Made by a program: the position numbers and the translations under genes. The notes under the pieces are model-generated. The model was not told the origin of the DNA, searched no databases, and was given only the letters and a program-made list of their open reading frames with translations. A DNA stretch of 64,000 nt from assembly GCA_025345505.1 (NCBI GenBank), contig JANVCC010000013.1, positions 186,001 to 250,000 of the forward strand, written 5' to 3'. This document shows positions 1 through 11,979 of this stretch, piece by piece (the first letter of the stretch is position 1; every line of letters begins with the position of its first letter). Origin of the DNA: Todiramphus chloris collaris. Lineage: Eukaryota; Chordata; Aves; Coraciiformes; Alcedinidae.

Positions 1-2251
1 ACTTGGGTTGTTTTGTCTAAAATCTGTGCTGTGTTGAAGATTAAAGTTTGCAGGTTGTATCAGAATTGATTTATTTGGTTTTTTTTCTGTAAGAAAACTA
101 TGTAATCTTTCAAAGCTATTCTCATTTTGAATACAGTTAAAATGCATTTGAGCAGTATTGCCATTAAATTATTATATAGCCAAGTGTGATATAAATTTTA
201 AGAACTCTAGATATAATTATTTTGGATTTTCAAAGTGGGAAAGCAAAGACTAGTTAAAAAATGTTAACATATGTAAAAACTTATACATACTTATTCTTCT
301 TGATTTCACACGTCAATAGTGTACAACATGTTTGGAGATGGAGGAAAACAACACTGCATTTCATATAAATCTGCTTACCTTAGCTGGCACCTTTGCAAAA
401 TGTAGTTACAAAGTCTCATTCTAATTGCTTTATGCATTTATTGATGCAAATACATAATAACAAATACAAAATTGTAAATTGGGTGTGCTGCTTGTCAACT
501 TGCTTTGGAAAATGTGAAGAATATAATGTTGCCTGGCTAAAAAGAAACTTCATATGATAGTCTTTCTGGCATGGGAAAAATTTATGCATGTTAAATATCT
601 ATCATGTTTTCCTTGGTCTTTACTTTTAAAGCAGGTATTTATAAAAACACCGTTTCGTCTCCCCCCCCCCCCCCCCCCCAGTATTGTGTGTTTTCCAGTT
701 TATTCCTAGCAGACAGAGACGATTCAGCTTTTCATATCGAAACTACTCTAGCTTTCTGAACACCACCACCAAATTTTCTTCAGTCTTTCCTTAACCAGAT
801 ACTTTTGTCACACTTGTCTGTGCTTTGAAGTTTTTTTTGGTTTGGTTTGTGTTTTTTTTTTTTTTTTTTTTTTTTTTTACCTTATGCATATGTACAGCTT
901 TGCTTAAGTGTTCTGATGGAATTTGTTTTTGTCTGTGGCTGAATATTACCATATTTCAGAGGAAATGCTAATCCACTTGACCATCATGTGAATAATGAAG
1001 AAATTAGTGCTTATGAAAACACATAATTGAAATAATGTATTCTTGAGGTATAATCCAGTCTGATAGCATAAAATTACAGAAAGAATATGAAATGAAGAAA
1101 TATGGTTTTCACCCTTTTTTTGTGCCACCAAAGCCACCACCACTGTATTTCTGTGTGTATACATGCAGCTGAGTTCTCTTAAAAAGCAATGATAAAATGT
1201 TAGGGAAAATATTTTAAATGTTGGCTTGTAGTAGTGATTGGACATTATTAATAATGGTCAATACTCAAAATCCCTTTTTACTGTTGTGTAGGGGTTTTGA
1301 AACAGAAGCATAGTAACAGGGATGCTTTGGTTATGCTAGGGAAGTCAAAGTGGGACTGAGATTAGTAAATGAATAGTTATTCCTTTCCCCTAAAAGGTTT
1401 CATGTGGTAACTTCTAAAAAGGTGACTGCCACTCTGAAAACCTGTTGGTACTTGGGCTAAGCTGCTTCTATCAACTGTACTGATGCACCCATTCTCTGAG
1501 CAATCAGGGTATGTATTATACTAGTAAAGGAAACACAGGAAAAGTTGCTCAATTCTTACCACAGCTATAAAACAAGAGGTAGTTTCTCTGTTAGCTCAAA
1601 ACTTCATGAAGAATTTTTTAGAAAATAGTAGATGTAGTATTTTAATTGCATCTTGATTTACTAGCCATATTGGGAAGATTATGAAATAAGTTCTTTATTT
1701 GTCCAACACAGAAAGACAGCAGCACTTTGAGGGAATTTCAGGTTCTGAACAGTCTTATCTCTTTCAAACTTTCTCTAAGAAAACATAGGATTTGAATTCA
1801 AGAAGTACAATAAATAATTGAACTGGACAAGCAAATCATAAGAGGGCCCTTCGACACTTTAGATAGAAACTAGTGAATGAGGGGTAAGCCTGCAGTTAAA
1901 AGACAAGATCAAAAAATGTATACCCTTGGGTTTTATAGATAAAGACAATGCAGTTTTTACTTTAAGACTGAAAATTGGTTTCATAATTGGTGTTTTTACT
2001 GTATTAATGTAATAAAAAACTCTCTTGTAATGCTTCAATTATAATTCCATATTCCATGTGTTGCATACAAAAAGGTTTTCTGTTTTGCAGTAATAGCCTT
2101 AAGTTATTATTCAAGTTAGTATATGATGATGCCCTACCAAAAAGAACTATATAATCTATGATTTATGAGGGGAATTACTATAATGTAGTACTGTTAAAAA
2201 GTTTTTTAGAAATTCTTTTTCTAACCTCTAAAATTTGCTGTATTAAAATAG
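1..2251 (+). other. PRKX: PRKX intron (3' part of an upstream intron)
   Basis: This is non-coding sequence ahead of the first recognisable kinase exon. It is AT-rich and holds a run of 19 C at 661-679 and a run of 27 T at 852-878. It ends in a splice acceptor (AAAATAG) at 2251. I see no exon, repeat family or RNA gene in it. The open frame at 946-1245 on the minus strand has no recognisable domain. Confidence 0.7.
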
Positions 2252-2347
2252 GTTTCCTCCATTTTTTGATGACAATCCATTTGGTATATATCAGAAGATC
2301 CTTGCTGGCAAAATAGATTTCCCGAGGCATTTGGATTTATATGTAAA
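2252..2347 (+). CDS. PRKX: PRKX exon, kinase C-lobe (subdomains IX-X)
   Basis: Coding exon of the cAMP-dependent-kinase-like Ser/Thr kinase PRKX. The bases are flanked by an AG acceptor and a GTAAGT donor. Read from the second base they give FPPFFDDNPFGIYQKILAGK followed by IDFPRHLDLYVK, the PKA/PRKX C-lobe segment after the DxWxxG region. The first G completes a codon from the previous exon (Gly expected) and the last two bases (AA) pair with the first base of the next exon. In the family this segment packs against the activation loop and takes part in substrate and regulator binding. The exons for the N-lobe, the catalytic loop and DFG lie upstream of the window. Naming as PRKX rather than PRKACA/B rests on this segment plus the C-terminal tail three exons on. 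Confidence 0.93.
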
Positions 2348-5300
2348 GTAAGTCCATGACTCCCAACACTATCTTTTATATTCTAAACACTTCCTGAGCA
2401 CTGTTTCTAAAGCAACTTTATGCAAGACCAGATACCAGATTCTGATTTTCTAAAACACGATATTGGTAAATACTATAGATTATGTTTACTCTTGCAATCC
2501 AAGTAAAATTATGTGTTTGGTAGACTCCAAGCTGGAGATAGGTTTGTAAGATAGGATCTGCCCCTCTTACTTTCCTGCATATTTTGTAATATTAAATGTT
2601 TATCCACCTTGTACAAAGCTCATTGGTACCAGGTTGGTGCCTGGAGGAAAGAAAAGAGGAAAAATATGAGGAGATAATTTAATATGAGTAAAAATTAGGA
2701 GAGCAGGAAGCAAATACTAAACTCTTCCTCTGTATGTATACACACCAGTTAAATCGCTCTAAACTTAACTGCTTGAATAAACTCTCTGATACTTCAGAAG
2801 TTCCACTGTAAAATCAACTTCCACTTCTAATGGCAGGGCCCCAGTTCAGTAAGCAGTCTTATATATAAGTGTGCGGATTTTATTCAAAGTATTTTGCAAT
2901 TGTTACAGGTATTTTGCAGATTAAATATTTTTTTTTCCTATTTAAAAACTCTGTGATTTAAATAATTGTTAGTAAATACCAGAACAGAGGAAGTGCAATT
3001 TTAAATACGGATTTTCTCCTCAGAAGCACAAGTGATTGAAGATGGGAAGTTGTTCTTACATTCCCAGGCTAATCATTCAAGGTGTTTTGAAGAGGTGACC
3101 TTAGAGATGGCACTTCCTTATGGTCACATTTTATGCGAAATCTAATGAAATCTGTCCAATTTTCTCCGAAGTTCTGTGATTTCTCTTGAAAAAAATAATC
3201 ATTTGGGGACAGTTTTTTTTTTTTTAAGCCTTCATGAATCACCAGGTGCACTGAATCAAGTGTGACTACATCACCTCAGGCTGAGTAGCATCTCATGTTT
3301 GTGTCTGTTCTCAGTTTTCCCTTACTATCTCGATGCTGTTTGCAATTTAGTGTAGTCTCATAGTCTGATCTTCCTAATACAGTCTGCCTTAGGAAGAAGA
3401 CTTGAGTATCTCGCATAGTATTGTGTGCACTAAAGTAGAGGAGTGCGAACAGAAGGTGAGCAGCTAAAATTAGGTTAACTAGCAAGCTGTTGAAAATGGT
3501 GAAAGCATTTAAAAGTTGAGGTGCTGTTAGTTTCTGTTTGTGCTCGACATTCACAGACCAACACTGATTTCTGCTATGCAGAAGATGCCTAATGCTGTGA
3601 AGTTTCCTAGATATAGTAGTAAGCATGCATGTGCTCGTTTAGCTCTTCAGTCTAGACATGACTGCCAATGAATAGGATGTATACATTGAGTAGGATAAAT
3701 TAATCAACATATTTATTGATACATGTCTTTCCCAGCTTTTCTTATCCAGATGTTCTTTCAATGCGTGCTTGGCATTACCATTAAATTCCTGTCTTTAAGG
3801 GGTTTTGTGATTCTACCTTGGACTTACTCCTTTTACATCTTGATTTTGGGTGATTTCATTCACTTGCATGGCTTCCCCTGCTTTCTGCAGTGAGTTGTTA
3901 TCATAATATACCTCTTTTGTTCCATCAACGCCTCTTCCTTTTTTTTTGAAACACAGTCATGGAGAACTGGGTAGTCTCTTGACATCTCTGCACCATTAGC
4001 TTAAAGCAAGCACCAGGATTATTTTGTCCTAAGGAGACTGTCTGCTTCTTACCTTATTTGTATCCCAGTTGCTTTCTATCTCTTCTTCCTCACACTTGGT
4101 ATCTCAGCAAGGAGACTGTCTTGGGTCCTGTCACGTACAGGCTGTGTCTGAAGTATTAGTGCTGTACAGTTGAACTTTTAACTCTCTGCTCTTAGGCAGC
4201 AAAACTGTTTTCCTTTTTTAACTCTGAGAAGACTCTTCTGCCTAGATAGACTACATAAACTTTACTGTCTGACATTTCTTTACCCACCTACCTCCTATCA
4301 TCTTCCCACACTTGTTACCTTTTGAATTTGTACATTGTTTGCTTTCCCTTCCTGCTGCATGTTCACTGTCTCTTATTGTGCTGTGTAACTGCTCTTTGTC
4401 TTGGAGAAGTGCTGTTCCTTCTGTCCTGAGCTAACATCTCTTCACATTGCTCTCTCCTGTGTCCCTTCTGTTAGCCACCTTGCAGTCTGATCAGATGTTC
4501 TGCTCTGAGTCCTTTGTCCAATATACAAGAAGTCCTTGATGCATCTTACCATTCATTCAGATCTCTTCTGAAGAGCAGTTTCTGCCATTGTGATGATAAT
4601 AAATTAACAACTAGAAATTCCAAAATAAACAAAGTTCTGTGTTACTTCATTTTGGATAAAACATAAGTATTCACTACGCTCATCCTGTTTCTTTGGCTAT
4701 TAATGAGTTTGTAAGTTAATTATTTGTATTTTTCATTTTTTGCTTTTGTAGATTTTTCTTTGCCCAGACAGTTTTGGAAAATACCAAATGAAACATCAAT
4801 GCTACAGCAGTTTAATGATTATCAGCCTACCTTGATGTAGAATTTTATTCCCCAAATACATACAGCAACATATCTATTAGATTGACTTTAACATGATTAT
4901 TTCTAAGTTAATCTTTAAAAACTATGCCATAAGGAAGCACTAAACTATTAATTGTTTCAATTCAGTGGATGTTTGCTCTACTGAATGCTGCAAATGTCTT
5001 CATCTGTAGTGACAACACAGTATCACTGAGCAAGCTCATCCCTTAACTGTTCTTATCTAAGATTAATTTTTTAACAAGCCAAGAATTTAATGATCTATGG
5101 TTATATAGGACTAGGAAACTCCATTATTTATCACTGGCTATATACCTAGTTAATGATTTCTGTTCAGTTCTGCTTCTGTTTTTATGTTTGGTTATAGCCA
5201 TTTTTATACCCTTCTCCATAAGGAACAGTCTTCTCCACAAAAACCTAGAAGGAAGCTTTTCTGCAAAGATGAAAAGTCAGTCACATGATATAATTGGCTG

Positions 5301-6387
5301 GAGCTGTCATGAGAGTTAAAAATTGCTTTCTGCTTTGACTTTTTTATTATTCTTTTATCTGGCAATTGAACATTTTTCCAGTTGAATTTTCATGCCAAAT
5401 GCAACAGCTTTTCTTATAGTCTAGCACATTCACTCTCAGTTCATGTATTCTTTGTGTATATGTTTTTGCAATTTCAAGGATAGGTGACAGAATACTGTTT
5501 TTGTTTTGGAGTAGTAGCTGTTACAGTTAGGGATGGAGAGGCAAGTGTATCATTAATATGTGTGTGATCTGTTCTGTAAATAAAGCTGTCATGTGTGATT
5601 TTGTTTTGAGTTTTTAAAATAGTCTTTGTGTTCATCTTGTGTTTCTAAAATAGTCTTTGAGAGATAAAAAGTAACTGCTTATAGAAATAGGAAGCCAGAT
5701 TTTTCTCTCATAAGTAATCAAGCTAACTCAATAATTTGTGATACTTCAATCTATGTTGGAGTTTTTTGGTACTTAATATTTAAACTACTTTGCTGTGTCT
5801 CTAAGTACTACTTTGTCTCTAAAGGGACATTCATCTTTTAAAATGTTGTTTTAGCTTTATGTAAAACTGTTCAATGAACTAGAATCTCGGGAGGGTTTTA
5901 ATTTTCAATGAAATTAAAGCTTATAGATGTTACTAGTTGTTAGCAGATGACTAGCTCTTTCAAGGTTTTTCTGACTATTTAGCTGTCACTGAATTTAAAT
6001 GTTGATGTATAAAGTTGAGGGTGCAACTTTATCTGTATTTTTTTATATATACTAGAGTTGTGTTACGCCAAAGAGGTTTGGCATACATTTTGATATTTAG
6101 AATGCTTAGCAAAATAGAAAAATGCAAAGAAAGATATGGTACTACTTGGGATGTCAGGGAAGGAGAAAGAGAGAAAAAAACCCCAAACTTTTCTTTGTTT
6201 CTTGAAAGACTCTAAGAGGAACTTTAAAAATGCTGCAAGTTCCTTTTAAAACAGATTATTCCTTTTTATCATTCACTACACAGTATTAGCTAGTCAAAGG
6301 GAAGTATGTTTGTATTCTGTAATATTTGTATGACAGTCAAATATAAATTACTTTTGTTCAACAGAGGACATGTTTTCTTTACTGCAG
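2348..6387 (+). other. PRKX: PRKX intron, about 4.0 kb
   Basis: Intron between the two kinase exons: GTAAGT donor at 2348 and TTTACTGCAG acceptor at 6387. No mobile element is recognisable. A pyrimidine-rich stretch occupies roughly 3720-4560. An AATAAA at 5579-5584 is followed by GT-rich sequence and could be an intronic polyadenylation signal. The minus-strand open frames at 3069-3626 show no known domain and are taken as chance. Confidence 0.8.
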
Positions 6388-6445
6388 AGACCTCATTAAG
6401 AAGCTGCTTGTGGTTGACAGAACAAGACGATTAGGAAATATGAAG
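6388..6445 (+). CDS. PRKX: PRKX exon, kinase subdomain XI
   Basis: A short 58-bp coding exon. Its first base completes a Lys codon and the following 19 codons read DLIKKLLVVDRTRRLGNMK. This is the AGC-kinase subdomain XI block, in which the Arg of the DxTxRxG motif makes the conserved salt bridge with the Glu of the APE motif. The acceptor is CTTTACTGCAG and the donor GTCAGT. It ends in phase 0. The residues match the PRKX type (RTRRLGNMK) rather than the PKA type (LTKRFGNLK), which separates it from PRKACA/PRKACB. Confidence 0.93.
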
Positions 6446-6710
6446 GTCAGTATAAAACATTAGGTGTAAAGCAGAACATAGTACACAGTTGAAAGAATTC
6501 CATTGGAAAGATTTAGAACAGCTCTTCTATTGCTTTTGTTTCTACAAGCATGAAATTGTGATATATTTTCCATACATTACTTCATCTGTGCAATCCTAGA
6601 TGCAAAGTTTAACCGCATATTTCTAGAAAAAGTACTCCTATTTGGATTAATGCTATTGTTGATGGCAGTTTCCCTCCCACCTCACCCCTCTTTCCACCCC
6701 CGCTCCATCT

Positions 6711-6741
6711 CCCCCCCCCCCCCCCCCCCCAAAAAAAAAAA
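6711..6741 (+). repeat. homopolymer pair: C20 followed by A11
   Basis: Twenty C run directly into eleven A at the end of a longer pyrimidine-rich stretch (6668-6730). Such C-runs tend to vary in length and are sequencing-sensitive. Similar C19 runs occur at 661-679 and 49187-49205. Confidence 0.9.
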
Positions 6742-6861
6742 GGTAAAAAGAAACGTTACCTGTTTACTGATTAATTGGAAGGTTACTGTCAGAAGTAGCA
6801 CTAACCAAATTTGAAGTTTCAAATTTATTTTAAAGAATGTAAGGTTTGTAGTGTCATGTTC

Positions 6862-7064
6862 ATCATAGAGTCATAGAATGGTTTGAGTTGAAAGGGACCT
6901 TAAAAGATCATCTCGGTCCAACCCCTGTGCCATGGGCAGGGACATCTCCTTCTAGAACAGGTTGCTCAAAGCCTTGTCCAGCCTGGTCTTAAACACTTCC
7001 AGGGAGGAGGCATCCACAACTTCTCTGGGCAACTGATTCCAGTGTCTTGCCACCCTCATAGTTA
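6862..7064 (-). mobile_element. CR1 LINE, 3' end (part 1 of an interrupted copy)
   Basis: On the minus strand this is the C-terminus of CR1 ORF2 plus the short 3'UTR: residues RVARHWNQLPREVVDASSLE, then VFKTRLDKALSNLF and a stop, followed by the usual tail with TTCTATGACTCTATGAT at 6862-6880. It stops abruptly at about 7064, where plus-strand CR1 sequence begins. The missing upstream part resumes in the same orientation at 8776. The copy is old, with many differences from typical CR1. Confidence 0.88.
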
Positions 7065-8775
7065 TGTAAATAAAAGACAAGGAGAAGGCTGAGGTGCTTA
7101 ATGACTCCTTTGCCTCAGTCTTTAGTAATGGAAACATTTGTACGGGGGGAAAGTCATGCCCCCAAGCCAAGAGACAGGGACTGGGAACACAATGCCCTCC
7201 TACAATTCAGGAAGAGATGGTCCATAATATGCTCCTCAGTATCAATGTGAATAAATCTATGGGGCGGATGGGTTACATCCTGCAGTGCTGAGAGAACTGG
7301 CAGGGGTGCTCACCAGGCCACTGTCCATCTTTTATCAGCAGTCCTTGCTGACTGGGAAGGTACCAGCAGATTGTAAGTCAGCCAACATAACACCCATATA
7401 TAAGAAAGGATGAAACAATGATCGGGGGAACTACAGGACTGTCAGTTTGACTTCGGTATCAGGGAAACCGATGGAACAGATCATCCTGGGTTCTGTTATG
7501 CAGCACAGGAAGGACAACCAGGTTATCAGGCCCAGTCAGCATGGGTTTATGAAGGGCAGGTCTTGTTTAACAAACCTGATTTCCTTCTGTAACAGGGTGA
7601 CCCTCTTGTTGGATGAAGGCAAGGCTGTGGATGTTGTCTATCTTGACTTTAGCAAGGCATTTGACACCATTTCCCACAGCATTCTATTACAGAAATTGAC
7701 TGCTCTTGGCTTGGATGGGCTTACACTTTCCTGTTTGAAAAACTGGTTAGATGGACAAGTCCAAAGAGTTGTGGTCAATGGAGTTAAATCCAGTTGTGTG
7801 CCAGTCATGAATGATGTCCCCCAGGGCTCAGTACTAGGGCCACTCCTGTTTAATATCCTCATCAATGATTTGGATGAGGGAATAGAGTGAGCCTGTGGTA
7901 AATTTGCAGATGACACCGGGCTAGGTGGAAGTGTCAATCTCCTTGAGGGTAGGAAAGCTCTACAGAGGAATGTAGGTTGGCTGGATTGCTGGGCCAAGAC
8001 CAATTTGATGAGTTTCAATAAGGCCAAATGCTGGGTCCTGCACTTGGGCCACAACAACCTCTCAGCAGCGCTGCGGGCTTGGGGAGGAGTGGCTGGAGAG
8101 CTGGCAGGCAGAGAAGGACCTGGGGGTGTTGATTGACAGGCAGCTGAACATGAACCAGCAGTATGCCCAGGTGGCCAAGGAGGCCAATGGCATCCTCAAG
8201 AATAGTGTGGCCAGCAGGAGTAGGGAGTTGATCATTCCTCTGTACTTGGCTTTGGTGAGGCTGAACCTTCAATACTGTGTCCAGTTTTGGGTCCCTCCCT
8301 ACAAGAAGGGTGTCAGGGTGCTGGAGAGGGACAGAGGCAGGCTGCAAAGCCAGTAAAGGGTTTGGAGCATGTGTCTTATGAGGAAAAGCTAAAGGATCTG
8401 GGGCTGTTTAGCTTGAGAAAAGAAGGCTGAGGGGAGACCTAATTTATCTCTACAACTGACTGAAGGGAAGTTGTAGCAAGGTGGGAGTTGGTCTGTTCTC
8501 CCTGGTGACAAGTGACAGAACAAGAGTTGAAGATCTGAAGTTGAACCAGGGGAGGTTCAGGCTGGATATAAGGAAGCATTTCTTTCCAGAAAGGGTTGTC
8601 AGGCATTGGAATGGCCTGCCCAGGGAGGTGGTGGAGTCACCATCCCTGGAAGTGGTTTAAGAGGCGATTAGATGTTGTGCTTAGGGACATGGTTTAGTAG
8701 TTTTTGATATGTCTAGGAATAAGGTTGGGCTTGATGATCTTGAAGGTCTCTTCCAGGTGAAACTCTTCTATGATA
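7065..8775 (+). mobile_element. CR1 LINE, 5'-truncated, inserted in an older CR1
   Basis: Plus-strand CR1 ORF2 remnant starting within the pre-RT linker (KAEVLNDSFASVF). It runs through the reverse transcriptase: [13 protein letters not shown] near 7540, [13 protein letters not shown] near 7640-7680 (motif A, catalytic Asp present), [12 protein letters not shown] near 7820-7855 and [11 protein letters not shown] near 7900-7935 (motif C). It ends with the CR1 C-terminal domain and a 3' tail (CTTCTATGATA) at about 8775. The frame is broken by stops, one between the PQGS block and the FADD block, so it cannot encode a working enzyme. It splits a minus-strand CR1 lying at 6862-7064 and 8776-9185. 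Confidence 0.9.
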
Positions 8776-9185
8776 GTAAACAAGTTCTAATCTAAATCTG
8801 CCCTTGTCTAATTTAAAAACTTTGCCCCTTGTCCTGTCACCAGACACCCTTATAAAAAGTGTCTCCCCAGGTTTGTTGTAGGGGGTCCTCCAGGTACTGG
8901 AAGGCTGCTGTAAAGGTCTCCCTGGAGCCTTCTCCAGACTGAACAGACCCAACTCCTTTAGCCTGCCCTCGTAGAATAGGTGCTTCTGCCTTCTGATCAT
9001 CATTGTGGACCTCCTCTGGACCCTCTCCAACAGATCCATGTCCTCCTAGTATTGAGGACTCCAGAGCTGGATGCAGTACTCTGGGTGGGATCTCACAAGA
9101 ACAGAGTAGAGGGGCAGAATCATCTCCCTTGAACTACTGGCCATGTATCTTTTGATGATGATGTTTGGTCATTGTCCTGTTATTT
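8776..9185 (-). mobile_element. CR1 LINE, part 2 of the interrupted copy
   Basis: The minus-strand CR1 ORF2 C-terminal region continues the fragment at 6862-7064. Read on the minus strand it gives the block MDLLERVQRRSTMMIRR, then [19 protein letters not shown], and further on RFRLELVYY. The consensus order is kept across the inserted plus-strand CR1, and the short sequence ATAGT occurs at both joins, as expected for one copy broken by a later insertion. The 5' boundary near 9185 is approximate and lies just before the LTR. Confidence 0.85.
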
Positions 9186-9191
9186 TGGTGG

Positions 9192-9945
9192 TGTCTTGGT
9201 TTGAAAGACAGGTGTCTGCCAAGGAAGGCAGGAGCCCCCCTTGGAATGGAAATGCAACCCCCTCCCCTCCGAATGCTTGTAATTTTGAAATTAAGGGGCT
9301 TTCAGGCAAAGATATCAGGAATAGGAATAACAGTTCTTTACTAAATATCTATATAACAGGACAAACAAACAACAATAACTACGGCAGTAACAGGAAAAAC
9401 AGCACAGGGAACCCAGTTCCAACCTCTCGGGGGCTCCCGGTGAGCAGGGAGGGCGCGATGGTCTCCCCGCCGCTCCGGAGCCAGCTCAGTCCCCACGTGG
9501 CAATGGCCGATGGAAAGCCCGCGTCACGAACCCCCTGGGCAGCCGATCCTGGTGTCCAGCAGGATCCTCGGGAGACATCAGGGGTAGGAGGAAAAGCAGG
9601 AGGCAAAAAGCAGGGACGACCTCTCTCCAAGCTGATCCCGGTGTCCAGAGGATCCTCGGTAGGCAGCAGGGAGAGCAGGAGACGCAGCAGGAAGATCAGG
9701 AGACGCAGTGGGGAGAGTTGTCTGCACCACGAGGGCAGCTTCTCCTCACCAAATGCAAGGAGCAAAACAAGTGAGAGCCCCAGGGGCTCCACCCAACCCC
9801 CTTTACTCGGCAGGCTGGACCCCTCCCCCTGTGGCCAGGTCCTTTTGTCTCTCTTAAGTACGGCCTTTTACCTCCCTGACAAAAAAGTATGGAAAAATTC
9901 TTTAAGACAAGAAGGAAAACAGAATAATTTCCCAAAACCCCAACA
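9192..9945. mobile_element. solo LTR of an avian endogenous retrovirus (fossil)
   Basis: A 754-bp block starting TGTCTTGGTTTG and ending CCCCAACA (TG...CA ends). It is flanked on both sides by the same 5-bp GGTGG (9187-9191 and 9946-9950), a clean target-site duplication. No internal retroviral sequence is present, so it is a solo LTR left by LTR-LTR recombination. From memory, the TGTCTTGGTTTGAAAGACAGG start matches a common bird LTR family that I would place with ERVL-type elements; a 5-bp duplication fits. A possible weak polyadenylation context on the minus strand suggests the element points leftwards, but this is not certain. It is younger than the CR1 next to it. The long open frame across it (9143-10210) is chance. 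Confidence 0.82.
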
Positions 9946-9950
9946 GGTGG

Positions 9951-11935
9951 TGGGGCTGATTAAGCACCAATGGTCATCCACTAAGAAGAATGATTCATCC
10001 TATTCTGATCTGACCTCTGAAGGCAAGAGCTTACTTTCAAAAATATGTGCACATGTCTCAGGTAGCATTCCAGCCTACCTCAGACATATGTCTATATCTA
10101 TGATATGTCATGGAAGAATGCAAAACAGTCCTGTGAGTTCTGTGAGATGTCCTGATGCTGTACTACTTGTAGTGCCAAGAAGATGGCAGCTGTATTACAG
10201 GCTTATTTGATTCAGCACCTGTGCAGTAATTATGGTTCATAGTGCAGTGAGAAGTTAGCTGCATGTGAACTAACTCAGGTACTTGTTATAGGTACCCAAA
10301 GCAAAACATAAAATTTGGTGTAGGTTAATTTGCCCTTCTGATAGAGTAAGTTAATCCTATATTCATTGATTTGTTATTGCTGTTACCATTTTCCAGATAC
10401 CAAATTTAGCTTGTGTAATCTTTTAGCTCTTGAGAGACAGATAAAGCTTCGGTTTCCCTGGGCAGCTGAGGTGGGGGGCTTGTTTTTTTGCACAAAGCAC
10501 AATTTACGGTGCACATAGATGAAGGCTGGTAAAAGATGCACAGTCGTCCAGGTTCCCTGAGCTTACTTATACAAATGTAACTTCCTGTCCAGAGTTCCTT
10601 TTCAGAGACTTTTATGGTGCAAATTTAGACTGCTAAGAAAAGTTAGGAAATAAATGTTTTTCTTATCCTTCAGAATTCTTTGAAGTGTTTTTTGAGGAGA
10701 GGAACAGCAGAAGGATCAAAAACAAACTTCATAAGCTGAAAATTTAGGAAGTTACTGACCAGTGAAAACTTCCATGTCTTCTGACAGTTCTGAAGGAAAA
10801 CAAAGACAAGAGCAAACCATGGTTTATTCAGACATGGGGTTTGGGAAATGTGTTTGTCTGTCTTTTTGGCTTCTTATACTCTGTAGTTGTTTTGGTTTGT
10901 TTTGAGATTGTTTTTTTCCCCCCTACAGCTGGCTAAAATGTCAAAATCAAAAATAGTTCTGAGTGAAAGTGATATTTGAGGTGGGAGCTGTAGTTCAGTC
11001 TTAAGTCTGATCCTATTCCATAGCCATAGTTGGTTTAAAAAGTTGTAAATCCCATTGACTATTTTCTGTTGAAGCATTCAATCAGATCTGCTTTTGAGGG
11101 AACTTAAGTGATAAATTATTCTCCTTGTTGCCTCTTTGGATATGAGCATGGGTAGTCCCACTCCATAGAAATCAGAAAAAAGAAAAAGCAAATGTGGCGT
11201 ATGCTTTGTCCCATGGAGCTGCATGTGCTTTGAGCTTAAATGCCATGCATTGAAACTGCGCTGCGATCAGGCCTGAGAGAGAGAACCAGATGGATTTCCC
11301 CAGTGCTTAATGCCTTGAGAATGAGCCTGTGCTTGAACCAACCTACGTCCTGAGGCAGTGGAAAAAAAGACATTTTCATTCTTTATGTACATAATCAAAA
11401 CAGTCAGCCCAGAGAGTATAATCATTACAAGACAAATACATCTTTAAATTGTATATCTAAAATGAAAACAAATGTTTTTATATATATATGCTTTTGTAAC
11501 AGTACTGAGAATCTCTTGTTGTCAGCACTAAATATCTGTAAAGTTTGATGGAACTACATGCTTCCCATGGTTTTTTAAATCATCATCAACCCTCAGTAGT
11601 TTTTTTTTTCTACTGTAAGAATTAGAAAGTGTATCTGAATAAAAGGCATTTTCTAAATTGTTGGAGAAGATGGCAGTGAATAGTTCTGTGGATATTTTAA
11701 AGCCTATTCTTCATCTCCCTTGTGTCAGAAGAATGCTGCTAAAAAAAAATTAAAATTGCATCTTACTCCTGGAACTCAGGAACTGCTAGAGAAATAATAC
11801 TATGAATTTATCCTATGGAATCTTTTAGTGATTATCACCTGAGAAAAGAAAAAAGGTTAGGCAGACAATCAGTCTGCCTTGATACTACAGTTCTTATGAT
11901 GAAATACCTGGTTTTGCATACATATAACTTAGTAA
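9951..11935 (+). other. PRKX intron sequence, no feature seen
   Basis: Unique AT-rich intron sequence. I see no repeat family, exon or RNA gene. Confidence 0.6.
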
Positions 11936-11967
<32 letters not shown>

Positions 11968-11979
11968 TTCTTCTTAAAG
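11936..11979 (+). promoter_or_regulatory. extreme poly-T polypyrimidine tract and 3' splice site
   Basis: About 35 T, broken by single C residues, followed by CTTCTTAAAG and then the exon. The tract serves as the polypyrimidine tract of the PRKX exon at 11980. The acceptor itself (TAAAG) is weaker than the usual YAG because the base before AG is A, so the long tract may compensate. Confidence 0.7.

Larger units (their letters stand above)
6446..11979 (+). other. PRKX: PRKX intron, about 5.5 kb, repeat-rich
   Basis: Intron from the GTCAGT donor to the acceptor at 11979. It carries nearly all the transposon load of the gene: a nested pair of CR1 LINEs at 6862-9185 and a solo LTR at 9192-9945. 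It also holds a C20-A11 tract at 6711-6741. The last 45 bases before the acceptor are almost pure T, an unusually long polypyrimidine tract. The rest, 9951-11935, shows no gene. Confidence 0.85.

Noticed and set aside
9143-10210. 355-codon open frame on the + strand
   Set aside because: It runs through the solo LTR and its flanks (9192-9945); no domain, and GC-rich LTR sequence lacks stops by chance. The 137-codon minus frame over the same block is rejected for the same reason.
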